The notes below the pieces were generated by a model, which saw only the letters and a program-made list of their open reading frames with translations, did no database searches and was not told the origin of the DNA. DNA of 64,000 bases from Nectonema munidae (lineage: Eukaryota > Nematomorpha > Nectonematoida > Nectonematidae): assembly GCA_030549495.1 (NCBI GenBank), contig JAUIRK010000221.1:62001-126000 (forward strand). Direction: 5' to 3'. This document shows positions 37,370 to 47,999 of the stretch, one piece after another. Position numbers and translations under genes: made by a program. How positions within the stretch are numbered: position 1 is the stretch's first letter; every line of letters starts with the position of its first letter.

Positions 37370-37795
37370 AAATACAGGAGCAATTTCTTGAGTTGAAGTT
37401 TAACTCCAAAGCTAAGGATGACTTCAAAAAGTGGATCTTGAGAGATTCTGGGTCAAGAAACTTCCTGTTCACCCTCTCGTCTCACATCAGGCTCTTCGGA
37501 TTCTGACTATGTTTGCATCCACATATCTTGGTGAAGCTGCTTTTTCAATGCTCGTTGCTATCAAGAACAAGTATAGGAACAGTCTTGATGTTGAAGGCGA
37601 CTTACGTTGTGCACACTCTGGCATTCAACCAGGCATACAAGGCCTTAGTCCGTGAGAAGCAATGTCAAGTATCTCACTAATTACCAAAAAAGGTGTCAAA
37701 TACATCACTAATAATTGCTAAGAAGTGATATCAGTATCTCACTAATTCAAATTCATTGTCAAAAAAAATATTTTGTTTTAAAAACACTTTTATTT
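37370..37795 (+). pseudogene. hAT transposase C-terminal remnant (dimerisation region)
   Basis: EQFLELKFNSKAKDDFKK, then a frameshift, then LERFWVKKLPVHPLVSHQAL and FASTYLGEAAFSMLVAIKNK with YRNSLDVEGDLRCA. This is the hATC dimerisation region (family pattern 'FPTTYLCE.GFS.L...K.K.RN.L....DLR'). The normally conserved Cys-Glu before the GFS-like motif reads Gly-Glu-Ala. A 3' noncoding part with TATCTCACTAAT repeats follows, shared with 8.69 and 19.98 kb. The remnant abuts the LINE that starts at about 37,813. Confidence 0.82.
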
Positions 37796-37812
37796 TTTTT
37801 CAAAATAAAAAA

Positions 37813-39445
37813 AATGGGATGGCACAAAGGAACACAAGCACATTATGCACCGCGGGGTCCCCCAAGGTTCACCTCTAAGCCCTCTTCTGTTCAACATCTA
37901 CTTATCTGATATTAGGGACTCTTTCAATAAGTCAATCTATGCTAGGATAATCAGTTTTGCAGACGACATATGTGTATATTACTCCGCTAAGCGTGTTCCG
38001 CGTATTTGCAAACACCTTACGGACGTAAATACCATATTAGGGGGGTATTTCACTGGATGGAACCTTAAGGTGAATTACTCTAAATGCAAGTTCATCATCT
38101 TTGGCGCTAATTGTCCCAAAAATAACCCGCCAACTATAGGGAATATTCCCCGAGTTCGCCACCTAAAATATCTAGGAATCAATTGGGATGCAGGATTTAG
38201 TTTTCATCGTGAAGCTCACGAAAAGATAAAAAAGGGGAAGAAGGATCTAGCGCTATATGGATGTCTTAAAGACCTTGGGGACAATTCCACGGTGGTAGGC
38301 AAGGTCATTAAAATCCTAACAATGCCGAAATTGACTTATGGAAACTCCATTTTGGGATGCCTTCCCTCAACTTGGACCAACAAAATAGATGACCTCGTGT
38401 ATAAACTTTTTAGGACTGTTTATGGCAACCCTTTCACTATTGCTCATAGCCGGACCTCCTTTTCCTGGTTCCAGAAAAGGTTGGAGAAATTAAATAAAAA
38501 GTTTATTGAAAAATTGAGAACACACAAGCATTGCCCACAATTATGCCAAGCTTGGGAGCTCACGCAAACCCAGGCTGAAGCGTTCTTGGGGGTATATGCT
38601 AAAAAAAAAGAGAAAAATTATCCTAGGTGACTACCCATATACAATAGCCCCCAAGCAATAGGGAATTCTGCGTTCTGCGATATAGTTCTGTTTTTTCTGA
38701 GTTCTAGATCCGCCTACTTAAATTTAGGATTGGCACAAGGTATAAGTCCCAAAACAGTTTCATCTTACGAGCTAGGTTAGGCATAGTCGGTAATCTGGCC
38801 TCTACAGGAGTCCGCTTGTAGGACCGTTTAAACATACATTCCAATATTAAAACATATATCCTAGGGACGACATTTAGGGATGGAGTCAAATTCCAGGGGT
38901 AGATTGTTCCTAACCTAGCATGCCTTAAATTATGTATATCTTTCTTAACCCTATAACATGTATCAAATATTATTTATTAATAATATATAAGATATTGCAT
39001 GCCTTCAAACGCTTCTATTTTTGTAGCATATACCTTTTATAATCATATTCTTTTATTTAGGAACAAGATACATTCCGTTGTGCCGGTTTTTTACTCTGGT
39101 TTTCTTCCTCTGAAGAATTCAAAGGTTTTTACGGTTAGGTAGTGCTCTAGCGACGCGATTCTACGTGGATAGTAATCAAGCTATCACAAGACAATAAGTT
39201 TGTTTCCCAAATTGGGAGCGTTCGCGTTAGGATTGTATCGTTCTCTCAGTTGTATTTATATATTGTCACATAAATTCTTGTAAAATACTATATATAATAG
39301 AGCTATTCTTTTGTAACAAGGGCCGATTGGTGTTTAGTGGGATGGAAAGTCCAGTTAGACTTGGACTCAGCATTCCGGGCGGGCCACGATATCCGAAAGG
39401 ATGGGTGCGAACGTCACAAAACAACTTAATTAATTAATTAATTAA
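37813..39445 (+). mobile_element. 5'-truncated non-LTR retrotransposon (RT C-terminal half + 3' UTR)
   Basis: The frame 37,845-38,630 gives 261 uninterrupted residues: RGVPQGSPLSPLLFNIYLSD (RT motif B), the intact catalytic box SFADDICVYYS, then LGGYFTGWNLKVNYSKCKF and RHLKYLGINWD (the usual 'K.LG' motif). A degenerate extension, RARLGIVGNLASTGVRL to DGVKFQG, runs to a stop near 38,900. The noncoding 3' part ends in a TTAA repeat tail at about 39,424-39,445. RT motifs A and earlier are missing, as expected of incomplete reverse transcription. Its 3' UTR recurs inverted at 44.03-44.6 kb. The intact FADD and long open frame mean it is among the younger LINE pieces here. Confidence 0.9.
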
Positions 39446-40439
39446 CATTATGCACTCTTAAAGATAAAGAGAATACATCACTTGAAGCATAGAAAGAAAA
39501 ATTTAGATGGCGTTAAATGTAAATATATAAGATACGATAGGACGCAAGCATGTTATATATGATAAGACAAAATGTCATAATTTCAGATGAAACTGAATTC
39601 CCATGTGGACAACAAAAACGTTCGGTATATGGAGAAATCGGTATATAAAGGATTTTGTAGTAAGATTGATTATAATGGTGTTTTAATAAAAAAAAATAAA
39701 AAAAAATTAAAATTTTTGTCAAACCTTATTAATTCTAAATGTTATAAAGATGAAAAAATTGGAATAAAAAATTGCCATTAACTTTTTTCATGCTTTCCTA
39801 ATATTGCTCACATTTCCAGCATACCACTTGTAACTCAAAATCAAAAAAATAAGAAAAAAACTTCATTTGAATTGAAATTTCTTTTTTGAAATTGTAATGG
39901 TTAGAAACATACTAAACTGATACACCTAAATCGAATATATAAAGAGGAAAAAAAGACCTTCTGATCCAAAACGTAAGGTAAAAAGCAGAAAAAGTTTTAA
40001 AACATCATCATTTAAAATGTTTAACACTATGGGTAGCAGAAAATCTATCCATTTTGTTAAGCTGATTGCATCACATGGTGTACTACAGAAGTTTATAAAC
40101 ACTTGATAAATTTAGGAAATTTGTGGTAGACTTTTACTCGGCAATCAAAAAAATTCTTTATTTGAAAATGAAACGATTGTTTTAATTGAAAAAAGAATAA
40201 ACAAATTATAATAAATAAAAAAAAATATCTTCATCCCAAGTAATCATCCAGAAGAGTTTATTTTGGAGCTAACTTGTTTTTAGCTATGGATAAATTATTT
40301 ATATTCATCAATTGGTGGGTATGGGACAAAATGGGTGGCTTTATGGGAGTTGGAAAGTCCTTAAATTCTTTTAAAAAATTTCACAATATTTTGGGAATTT
40401 ATTTTCGAAAAAATTTTTTAAAATTGGGTGACTCGAAAG
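39446..40439. other. AT-rich, no gene seen
   Basis: Poly-A stretches and short frames only. 40,270-40,439 has unusually many GGG and AAA/TTT runs. Confidence 0.45.
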
Positions 40440-41134
40440 CAGGGTTTGGGAGCCTTCCAAAAATTCTTAACCCCGGTTCGGGGGAAAGGATTTTTTGACT
40501 ACGGCTCCGGCTCTAAGTATATTTTCAATATTTATTGTGATTTCTTTCAGTTATACATAAAGTTCGGTTTATTTATACAAAATTATACTATTCTTAATTA
40601 TTATAGATAAAGTTTAAGATTTATATCGTTTCCAATTAGACAAATATTTCAAAACTTTATTTATATGTGTTTGTTCTTAAAAATAGCATTGCTTCCAAAA
40701 TGTCTTCTTTGAGACTACTACGTAAATCTGATTTCAAAATTTTTAAAGCCGAAAAAAGGCGTTCCACACTTGTGTTGTAAGCAAAGCATAAAGTATGCCA
40801 ATGAAAAACAATTATATAAATCTATAATATATAATTATCAATCTTCCAATGAGAACGACATTGCTTCTCATTGACAATGTCGTGTTGTGCTTTCTTGCTT
40901 ATCGATCTGAAGGAAAATTGAAAATTGTCAGATGCAATCAACTCTATAATTTATATATGTTCTTTATAAATATTTATTACTTTTACTTCACTGTTTCACA
41001 CACATATGTTGACTTGGAGCCGGTAAGAGGGAGCCGCACATTAAAATTTGTGACTCTGGCTCCAACTCCGGCTCTTACTGACAGAATATTACGGCTCCAG
41101 GGGCTCCGGCTCAGACTCCGGCTCCAAAGCCCTG
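40440..41134 (-). mobile_element. Internally deleted hAT element, with hATC remnant
   Basis: Ends CAGGGTTTGGGAGCC and (inverted) CAGGGCTTTGGAGCC are followed inside by GGCTCC-type subterminal repeats (about 40,499-40,515 and 41,020-41,125). On the minus strand at 40,657-40,790 it encodes NTSVERLFSALKILKSDLRS, then EDILEAMLFLR and a stop: the hAT dimerisation motif. The rest of the transposase is deleted. Flanks CTCGAAAG and CTCGCCAC agree in the first four of eight bases only. The insertion cuts the C-terminal coding end of the adjoining Tigger. Confidence 0.85.
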
Positions 41135-43276
41135 CTCGCCACTTTTCACACTTTCGGAGTCGCTTACTTGTGTGAAATTTTGAACAATGTAAGTTTCCCA
41201 ATTATCTCTATCTTCTGTAGGTTGAGATGCACCAATCTCTATATAAGCATTTTCATTGATGGGGTCTTCTACGAATTGATTCAAGCAAAGATTCAATGAA
41301 GGATCTTCTTCGACATCTTGTATTCCTTCTTATGACGAATCGACTACTGGGAACGTGCAGCGTTTGAAACATTGAGACATAGTAGTTTAATATCTCTCCA
41401 TGCGTTTGAAGTCCAATAGAGCGCATCTAGAACTGTAATAGCTTTTAACAAGTCGGCTGCAGTGTTTACAGTATCCATCTTTGTTATCAGTTGCACTAAC
41501 ATTAGCTTTCGATATTTAGCTTTAAAAGATCGAATTACCCCTTGGTCGAGTGGTTGAATAAGCGAAGTTGTGTTAGCTGGAAGAAATTTTAAGGAAACAT
41601 TAGAAAGCACCGTTGTAAAAGGTGTGTGCGTGGTCGCATTTTCCAAAAATATCAAAATCTTTCTCTTCTGGCGTTTCATTTCTTTATTGAGCTCAATCAA
41701 TCAAGCAGTAAATATTTGAGAGGTTGTCATGTAGTAGTGGGTAAACAAATTAAAGATAACCAAAGCTTGGCTTTATTCTATTAAATCTAAGTATCTGAAA
41801 AATATATATATAATGTAGAACAAAAAGGAAACTAATGAAATGAACAACTTGAAATAATATTATACAAAATAAAAGAGAGTACCAGCCATGCGTAACTTGG
41901 ATAGAAAGGAAATAAAATAGTAGAACAAAAGTATCAAATTTACTAATCATGACAGAGGTCATCCAAGATTTTTTGTTATAGGTATATGCGACTGGTAGCT
42001 GATCACTTTTTACACCTTTCATACATCTTCGCTTTTTTGACTTTCCTATAACTACTGGCGTTAATTTTTCACCAGTAGCACTGCACCCGAGTAAAACTGT
42101 CAATTGTTCTTTGGAATTTTTTGTGCCACTTTGACTGCTTGACTTGGTTGCGAAAGTTTTGTTTGGCAAGGCACGATAAAAAAGACCCGTTTCGTCGCAG
42201 TTGAACACATTTTTTAGCTCAAACCCTTGAAGAAAAGCAGGAATTCTTTGGATCCAGTCTTCTACCGTTTTTTCATCTACAGCAGCTTTCTCTCCTGAAA
42301 GAGAGTATGATTGTATGGAATAACGAGACTTCCAAGAACAAAGCCACCCAACCGAAGCCTTAAAATCTGAATATTCCTTTTCCTAAAAGCTTGCGGTACT
42401 CGACTGCTTTGGCTTATATAATAATTGGACTAGATATGGGAAAATTTTTGTTTCACGCCTGTACAAACCACTCATACATCATTTGATTGAGTCTCTCGAA
42501 TCTACAACTTTTTTCAAGTCCTTTCTTCTTTTCCGTCAGCGTTTTTTTTTAAATTGTTAAGATAGAAGTCTGCTTTTTTCATTATATCACATACTTTATT
42601 AATACCAATGCCGTACTTTTGGCTAATTTCCTTTTGAGTCGGTTTAAGCGAGTTTCGTGATTCCTTGATTAATCGAACTTTCGTTTGCAAATCTAATTCG
42701 CACCTTACTATTTTAAGTGTGAATGAAGACATTATGATTGGAAAAATTGAAAACATGATGCAATTAGCTTCTCTGCTAGGTGAAACAATCGATCAAAAAA
42801 TTTTAGAAACGAACTGAAGAATAAATACTGTTCATCATTGTTGACAGATGAAAAGATGAAAAACATATTTCATTTTATCCTACACTCACTCCTAACTTCA
42901 TCACAATTCGCGCTATTTTTCTGTCCCTATAGCACATCAGACGCATACGTGAAATGAGCGAAAATATTATACACGCTCTGTGAGATCATGTTTTCCACTC
43001 ACATTCAAATGTTTATTTTTCACGACTTACATGTGTTGATAAGTGAGCAAGTTTATGATTAAAAAAACTTTATCACATTTCGTTATAAATTTCGGTTTAT
43101 AAAAAATAAAATTTATGTTTTTTTAACAATTTTAAGTTCGGTTTTCACAATTGAGAGAATTCGGTTTAATAAGGATGTTGATATATGGAAAATTAGGCAT
43201 AAAACTGGGACTTACATACAAAATATATATACAAAATTTCGGTTTAACAAGTATTCGCTTTAGACAGTTTTCACTG
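41135..43276 (-). pseudogene. Tigger/pogo transposase (TIGD-like), degenerate
   Basis: Minus-strand blocks in order: an N-terminal helix-turn-helix (42,514-42,756) with DLQTKVRLIKESR and QKEISQKYGIGINKVCDI; a middle part at about 42,200-42,430 with SRYSIQSYSLSGEKAAVD and EDWIQRIPAFL; the DDE domain with FNCDETGLFYRALPNKTF and LTVLLGCSATGEKLTPVVIG; and 41,344-41,691 with KRKILIFLENATTHTPF and LPANTTSLIQPLDQGVIRSF. The second catalytic aspartate of 'LFLDNA' is glutamate here. A 235-bp stretch (41,692-41,926) bounded by GT...AG, phase 0, interrupts the DDE domain. The 5' end carries a terminal motif CAGTGAAAACTGTC at about 43,263-43,276. The C-terminus runs into the hAT at 41,134. Confidence 0.9.
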
Positions 43277-44025
43277 TTTAATGAAAAGACACAACGAAAA
43301 CAATACAAAGAACATGAAGAAAATGGAAGCATGGATAACCAATGACCACAAAGCAGCTTGTATGATTGATTAACCAATGAAAAGCAAGATGTGATTGAGA
43401 TGAAAAAAAACAATTGTGACACATTGCAGGAATAAGAATTTATTCCTTATTTATATATATTTTTAAATAATGAATTTTCACAATTGTTATACTTTTTTTT
43501 TATGTCACAAAAAATTGCATGTTGTTTTTAGAGGGATCCTTACAACAAAAAACTTTAATTTAAATAAAAAATATTATGAATATTATTCAATTTTTATTTA
43601 TAATTTTGAAAAATGATAAAAAAAATAATACATTTTCGGCTTCATAATTATGAGAGATTCCTCTTAAATATTCAATCTTTGGCATACTATCCTAAGCTTA
43701 CTATCCATTTTAAAAAATATGTTTGTTCATTGCTTTTTAGTTTATTGTGATTTGAAGTTGATTTGTGGATTTTTTACTTTTTTAAATCATTTTTTCGGCC
43801 CAAATGAAGTTCTTTTGAGGCAGATGATGAATTTTTTAAGGATGTTAAAATAATTTGCAAAACTAGACAAATATGAATTTTCCTTATATACTAATTATAA
43901 TGGATAGTTTTTTCGGAATGATGGAATGTTACATATTTTTAAGCCCTCTATATAATAATTACTCGTTAAATACAGTTAAAAAGAAGGAGTTACTATTGTG
44001 ACCGTATAAGAGCTTAGTTAGTTAA
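43277..44025. other. AT-rich, no gene seen
   Basis: Only short frames; the minus frame 43,132-43,422 is unrecognised. Confidence 0.5.
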
Positions 44026-44600
44026 GTTGTTTGTGACGTTTGCACCCATCCTTTCGGATATCGTGGCCTGCCCGGAATGCTGAGTCCAGGTCTACCTGGA
44101 CTTTCCATCCCACTAAACGCCTACCGCCCCTTGTTACTGCATAGCTATACCTTGTTATATATATATTATTTTACAAGAGTGTATGTTACAAATATATAAA
44201 TACAACTGAGAGAACGATACAATCCTAACGCGAACGCTCCCAATTTGGGAAACAAACTTATTGTCTAGTGATAGCTTGATTACTAACAAGGTTAGAATCG
44301 GGTCGCCAGAGCACTACCTAACTGTAAAAACCTTTGAATTCTTCGGAGGAAGAAAACCCGGATAAAAAACCGGCACCGCGGAATGTAGCTTGTTCCTAAA
44401 TAAACGAATATGATTATAAAAGGGATATGCAACAAAAGTAAAAGAGTTACGAAGCATGCAATATCTTATATGTTATAAATAAATAATATTTGATACATGT
44501 TATAAAGATTAAGAAAGGTATACACAATTTAGGGCATGCTAGGTTAGGAACAACCTACCCCTGAAATTTGACTCCATTCCATATATACATGATACGAGTA
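44026..44600 (-). mobile_element. LINE 3' end, inverted copy of the 38.9-39.44 kb UTR
   Basis: Read on the minus strand it reproduces the 3' UTR of the 37.8-39.4 kb LINE almost base for base. It starts with GGAGTCAAATTTCAGGGGTA, passes GAAGAATTCAAAGGTTTTTA and GGGAGCGTTCGCGTTAGGAT, and reaches GGCCACGATATCCGAAAGGA and the TTAACTAACTAA tail. It is 5'-truncated at about 44,600, leaving only the last codons. The two copies form an inverted repeat of about 550 bp per arm. Confidence 0.92.
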
Positions 44601-45168
44601 TATAAGTTATCCCTAGAATAGTATAAGAGCTTCTTTAACATCTGTTCTTTATACTCACTATATGAAATTGGATGAAGAACGTCATAACTATCCCAGGACG
44701 AATTGTGAACTTTTTATCCCCCTCTATATTTGAGCGCATTTTACTCCACTTTATAAAAAAAGTATTAATATAAAATTTTAATATGTAAATTCAAATTGAA
44801 CTTTTAACTATATGTTCTGAAAAAAATTAGTTAAAAAAAATAAGGCCAATATATGATGACTACACCGATAATATGGTAATGGGACAAAATTTTAAATTAG
44901 TTGTACTCATTTTGAAAAAAAGCATACGACTTTTCTAAAAAATTACTTATATTCAAATATTTTTCGAAATATGAATCATTTATTTTTTATTCTTTTTTTA
45001 ATTAACGCCATCTAATTTTAAAATCAAAAGAATAGTCTCAGAGATCATAGAGTTATTTCAAGAATGCAACGCCAGGCTATGCCTCTGGTTAGTGAAACTG
45101 AAAAATGTATTCAAAACTTTTCATAATTTTCTTTATGTTGTTAATATAAATATTTTTAGAAAGAAATA
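44601..45168. other. Upstream of the secreted-protein gene
   Basis: AT-rich, between a LINE end and the start codon at 45,169. No convincing core promoter was identified; GTTAATATAAATA at about 45,139 is only a weak TATA-like string. Confidence 0.35.
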
Positions 45169-45225
45169 ATGAAGATATATTTTCTACCTTTTATACTAAT
45201 CCTTCTTTCAGCTTTGATTAAACAA
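45169..45225 (+). CDS. Predicted secreted protein, exon 1 (signal peptide)
   Basis: ATG opens 19 codons, MKIYFLPFILILLSALIKQ, a typical signal peptide with a lysine, a hydrophobic core of about 13 residues and small residues near the end. A GTAAAT donor follows at 45,226. Splicing to 45,281 (after TTATTAG) removes 55 bp, keeps phase 0 and reads on as SQFKKHTVKDKVK into the long exon. The exon is shorter than 60 codons and would be missed by ORF length alone. The downstream exon has no methionine near its start, which supports this exon as the true beginning. Confidence 0.78.
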
Positions 45226-45280
45226 GTAAATTTAGTTTTAAAATTTTTTTTCAAAATATTAATTAAATTATACTTATTAG

Positions 45281-46414
45281 AGCCAATTTAAAAAGCACAC
45301 AGTGAAAGATAAAGTCAAATCAACAATGGAAAAAGTGAATATAACAAAATCTTTCGAAAAAAAGGCTAAAAAGTTGATTAAAAACTTCAACAATGAAAAG
45401 TTCGTGAATCTTTTGAAATCATCCATCATCAACGTCACAAAGAGAGAAGATAATGTTCCAGACCGAAAGGAAAATAATAATTTTTTCAACCCTAAAAATT
45501 TGAAAAAGATTGGAAAACTTTTAGAGAATAACTCCAAATCAAATAGTATTGATGAACTTCTAGAAATTCTGGTGAAATATAAATTGGAAGAAAAAATTAA
45601 AAGGTACAAAAAGGATAAAGAAATGACGAAAAAAGACTCAAATCAAGTAAAGCTCTTGATGCTCAAACCGGTTTCTTCAAACAATCGCAAGAGAACGCCA
45701 AAGTTTTACCTTTCAAACTATCCCACTCACACCCTCATCAAAAAGGATTCCAAGTTGAAGCGTAAGATGAAAAAATATAAAAATGAAGTCATTTTGGATA
45801 AAAGAAAAAAATACCTTTTGGTTCCTCATGCGGTGAATGAAAAGAACGTTTTCGCTTTAAAAAAGCGCCCCTCACCCCCAAAACCCCAATTTATCATGGT
45901 GCACGCCAAACCACGCTACAAACACAATCCCAACTTTTATTACGTCCGGGGAAATGGGAATGCCTTTCCCAAAACGCCGCATTCATACCTCAATACAAAG
46001 AAACAGTACGTGGAGATTGCTAGCCGAGGAGGCATCAACAAGCACGATGAATTTGAGATTCATCCGCAGAGTATAAGCATGCCCGAAAATCCGGATATCC
46101 TGGAAAGAGAAGAAGAGGCGGGTGGAGATGACGAAAGCAGTGATGACGATGAGAATTACGTTGACAGCATGCACTTCCTCGGCTACAATGAAGACTACCG
46201 TGATGATGCAGGCGTGGATCAGCAGGATTCACAGTTGCTGCAGAGTTATGCTGTTGACGATCAAGATGATGAAAAGCTAAGCTTTGACGAAGACTACAAA
46301 TCATCCGCTTTCAACAAAGTTCTAAAGTACAGAATTCACAAAAGTCCAGAAGAAAAGTGGAAGTCCGTTGAAATTTACGACTTGCCTGTTTCAGTAGATG
46401 GTGTGTATAAATAA
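45281..46414 (+). CDS. Predicted secreted protein, exon 2: basic N-terminal half, acidic C-terminal half; family unknown
   Basis: 377 codons plus stop; with exon 1 the protein is 396 residues. I do not recognise the family. The N-terminal half is lysine-rich and probably helical (SFEKKAKKLIKNF, KLEEKIKRYKKDKEMTKK). The middle has prolines and aromatic/basic clusters (RPSPPKPQFIMVHAKPRY, NPNFYYVRGNGNAFPKTP). The C-terminal third is strongly acidic (EREEEAGGDDESSDDDENY, DDQDDEKLSFDEDY) and ends YDLPVSVDGVYK. No cysteine and no membrane segment was noticed in the mature part. An uninterrupted frame of this length in AT-rich DNA, with GC rising in the 3' half, argues for selection. There are no transposon motifs. 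Secretion is inferred; a mineral-, cuticle- or polyanion-binding role is only speculation from composition. Confidence 0.85.
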   Translation, partial: SQFKKHTVKDKVKSTMEKVNITKSFEKKAKKLIKNFNNEKFVNLLKSSIINVTKREDNVPDRKENNNFFNPKNLKKIGKLLENNSKSNSIDELLEILVKYKLEEKIKRYKKDKEMTKKDSNQVKLLMLKPVSSNNRKRTPKFYLSNYPTHTLIKKDSKLKRKMKKYKNEVILDKRKKYLLVPHAVNEKNVFALKKRPSPPKPQFIMVHAKPRYKHNPNFYYVRGNGNAFPKTPHSYLNTKKQYVEIASRGGINKHDEFEIHPQSISMPENPDILEREEEAGGDDESSDDDENYVDSMHFLGYNEDYRDDAGVDQQDSQLLQSYAVDDQDDEKLSFDEDYKSSAFNKVLKYRIHKSPEEKWKSVEIYDLPVSVDGVYK

Positions 46415-46869
46415 ATTGAAGTATATCGATTCTTCGACCATTATACGTTTCAACTCAAAAAGATTAAGAAACGCCGGGAAGTGTTTTTCAAAAGAATTAC
46501 ACAATGTTACACAATTTTTGTTCCCAGGTTCTAATGGTGTTTTCCTGTTTTCGTATGTTATACTAATTCTAAAAAACTTAACTTTTAAAGCTAAATTTCG
46601 GGTTTAGGATCAGAACATCGATTTTTTTATAACTATTTTTACCTTTTTGATAAATAATATTTTAAAAATTATTACATTATTTATATATATAATAGGATAT
46701 ATATTTTATTATATATAAAAAATTAATTTTTATTAAAACTTCAAAAAAATTCAAAAATATGTTAATTTTCTTGTTTTTCTTCTATATTTCAAATCTGCAT
46801 ATGTAATCTCCCATCATATTTTCATCACAATGACCCTGATATCTTCATTCAATCTCTTTTAAATCTGTC
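46415..46869. other. 3' side of the secreted-protein gene, AT-rich
   Basis: No canonical AATAAA was found at a convincing distance other than one overlapping the stop codon (ATAAATAAA at about 46,407). Long TATATA stretches lie near 46,680-46,720. Confidence 0.35.
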
Positions 46870-47640
46870 CATATGAGAATTCAACATGTGCATTTTTAAT
46901 GACATTATACAGCCCATTAATTCAAAAGACTTCATCAAATCCTGTATGAGATCTTGGTAATTTTCTGCTCTGTGTGTTTACCCAAAAAACCTTCAACAAC
47001 TGCTTTCATGCAAAACCAACCCTTTTTTTCTGTTTCTGTAAGAAGATTTGAAAAATCATCGGAGTTAAAAATCTTCTTAATTTGTAGTCCAATAAAAATA
47101 CCACCTTTAATTTTTGCTTCAGATAGTTTGGGGAAAAAATTAAGTAGATACTTAAAAGCTAGTGAAATATAAATTGGTTTAAAGAAATATAATGAACTTT
47201 GACTTAAGCCTTCACAGACTGCTGCATTAAGCCTAATTTGATGTGAAGGGGAGGCATCAAAACATTTTTAGGATCAATTAATGGATTCCACATGATGTTT
47301 CTTTGACCCACAACAAAAATGTTCCCTTTGTTCCTAGAACTTTTTTTATAGTGGTCAGTAGTAGCCCTGCTGTCCCAAAGACAAAGAAAGCACTGTTACT
47401 TTATAAACCGCCTTGTAATCCAGAAAGGAACGCAATTATCTTAAAATCGCCAATGATTTCCCAATTGTATTTATGATATTGTAATGATTCTAAAAGAATT
47501 TTGATAATATAGTAAACTTCTTTTAGGTATACAGAATGAGCTAGAGGTATTGTTGGGAGTTTGTTTTGATTATGAAGTAAAACTGCTTTCAAACTTGCAG
47601 TAGAACTGTCTATAAACATTGAAATTATTGAAAAGGTGAA
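46870..47640 (-). pseudogene. Unnamed repeat-borne protein family, copy 2 (degenerate, intronless)
   Basis: Minus-strand blocks in order: MFIDSSTASLKAVLLHNQNK, LPTIPLAHSVYLKE, NWEIIGDFKIIAFLSGLQGG (one uninterrupted reading), then with frameshifts LIDPKNVLMPPLHIKLGLMQ, FPKLSEAKIKGGIF, FLGKHTEQ and a worn MSLKMHMLNSH. The same order is found at 52.16-53.29 kb on the plus strand. I recall this block order from uncharacterised, multi-copy animal proteins but know no accepted name or function. The reading across DFK-IIAF is continuous in DNA, whereas copy 1 has a 63-bp intron at that point. Stops and frameshifts make this copy nonfunctional. Confidence 0.75.
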
Positions 47641-47856
47641 CTCAAGGCTGGCTATAAACTCTGAGTGTTATATATTTTACTTCCTTACACTAAATAGTTT
47701 TGATAATTTTTGAGAAATTAGTGTTTTTGAGAGGTTTCGTAGCAGAGACATTTTGTAACTAATTTTGAACATTTCGTTCACAGTTTTTTCAATTATTGGT
47801 ACTAAATGTCTTGAACTCGTTTTTAGGTGTACAAAGTGTACACATATGTTTAAAGG

Positions 47857-47998
47857 GCGTGAGTGAGGTTGGTTGGATTCTGGGTTTCGATAACTCAAGA
47901 TCTTAGGTTCGATCTCGCATCAAGTCTACTTTCTTCATAGTTCGATACAAGCAGCGCAATTTTATCTTCTCGATGAAAACACCCAATGGTACCTTTAT
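47857..47998 (+). mobile_element. tRNA-derived SINE, family A
   Basis: GCGTGAGT, A-box-like GGTTGGTTGGATTCTGG, B box GGTTCGATCTC, then CATCAAG, TCATAGTTCGATACAAGC, GGCGCAAT-like AGCGCAAT, and CTTCTCGATGAAAACACCC with ATGGTACC. These blocks match the 51.53-kb copy throughout. Confidence 0.85.
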
Positions 47999-47999
47999 C

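Noticed and set aside
45983-46304. Minus-strand frames of 63 and 89 codons
   Set aside because: They are reverse shadows of the secreted-protein exon.
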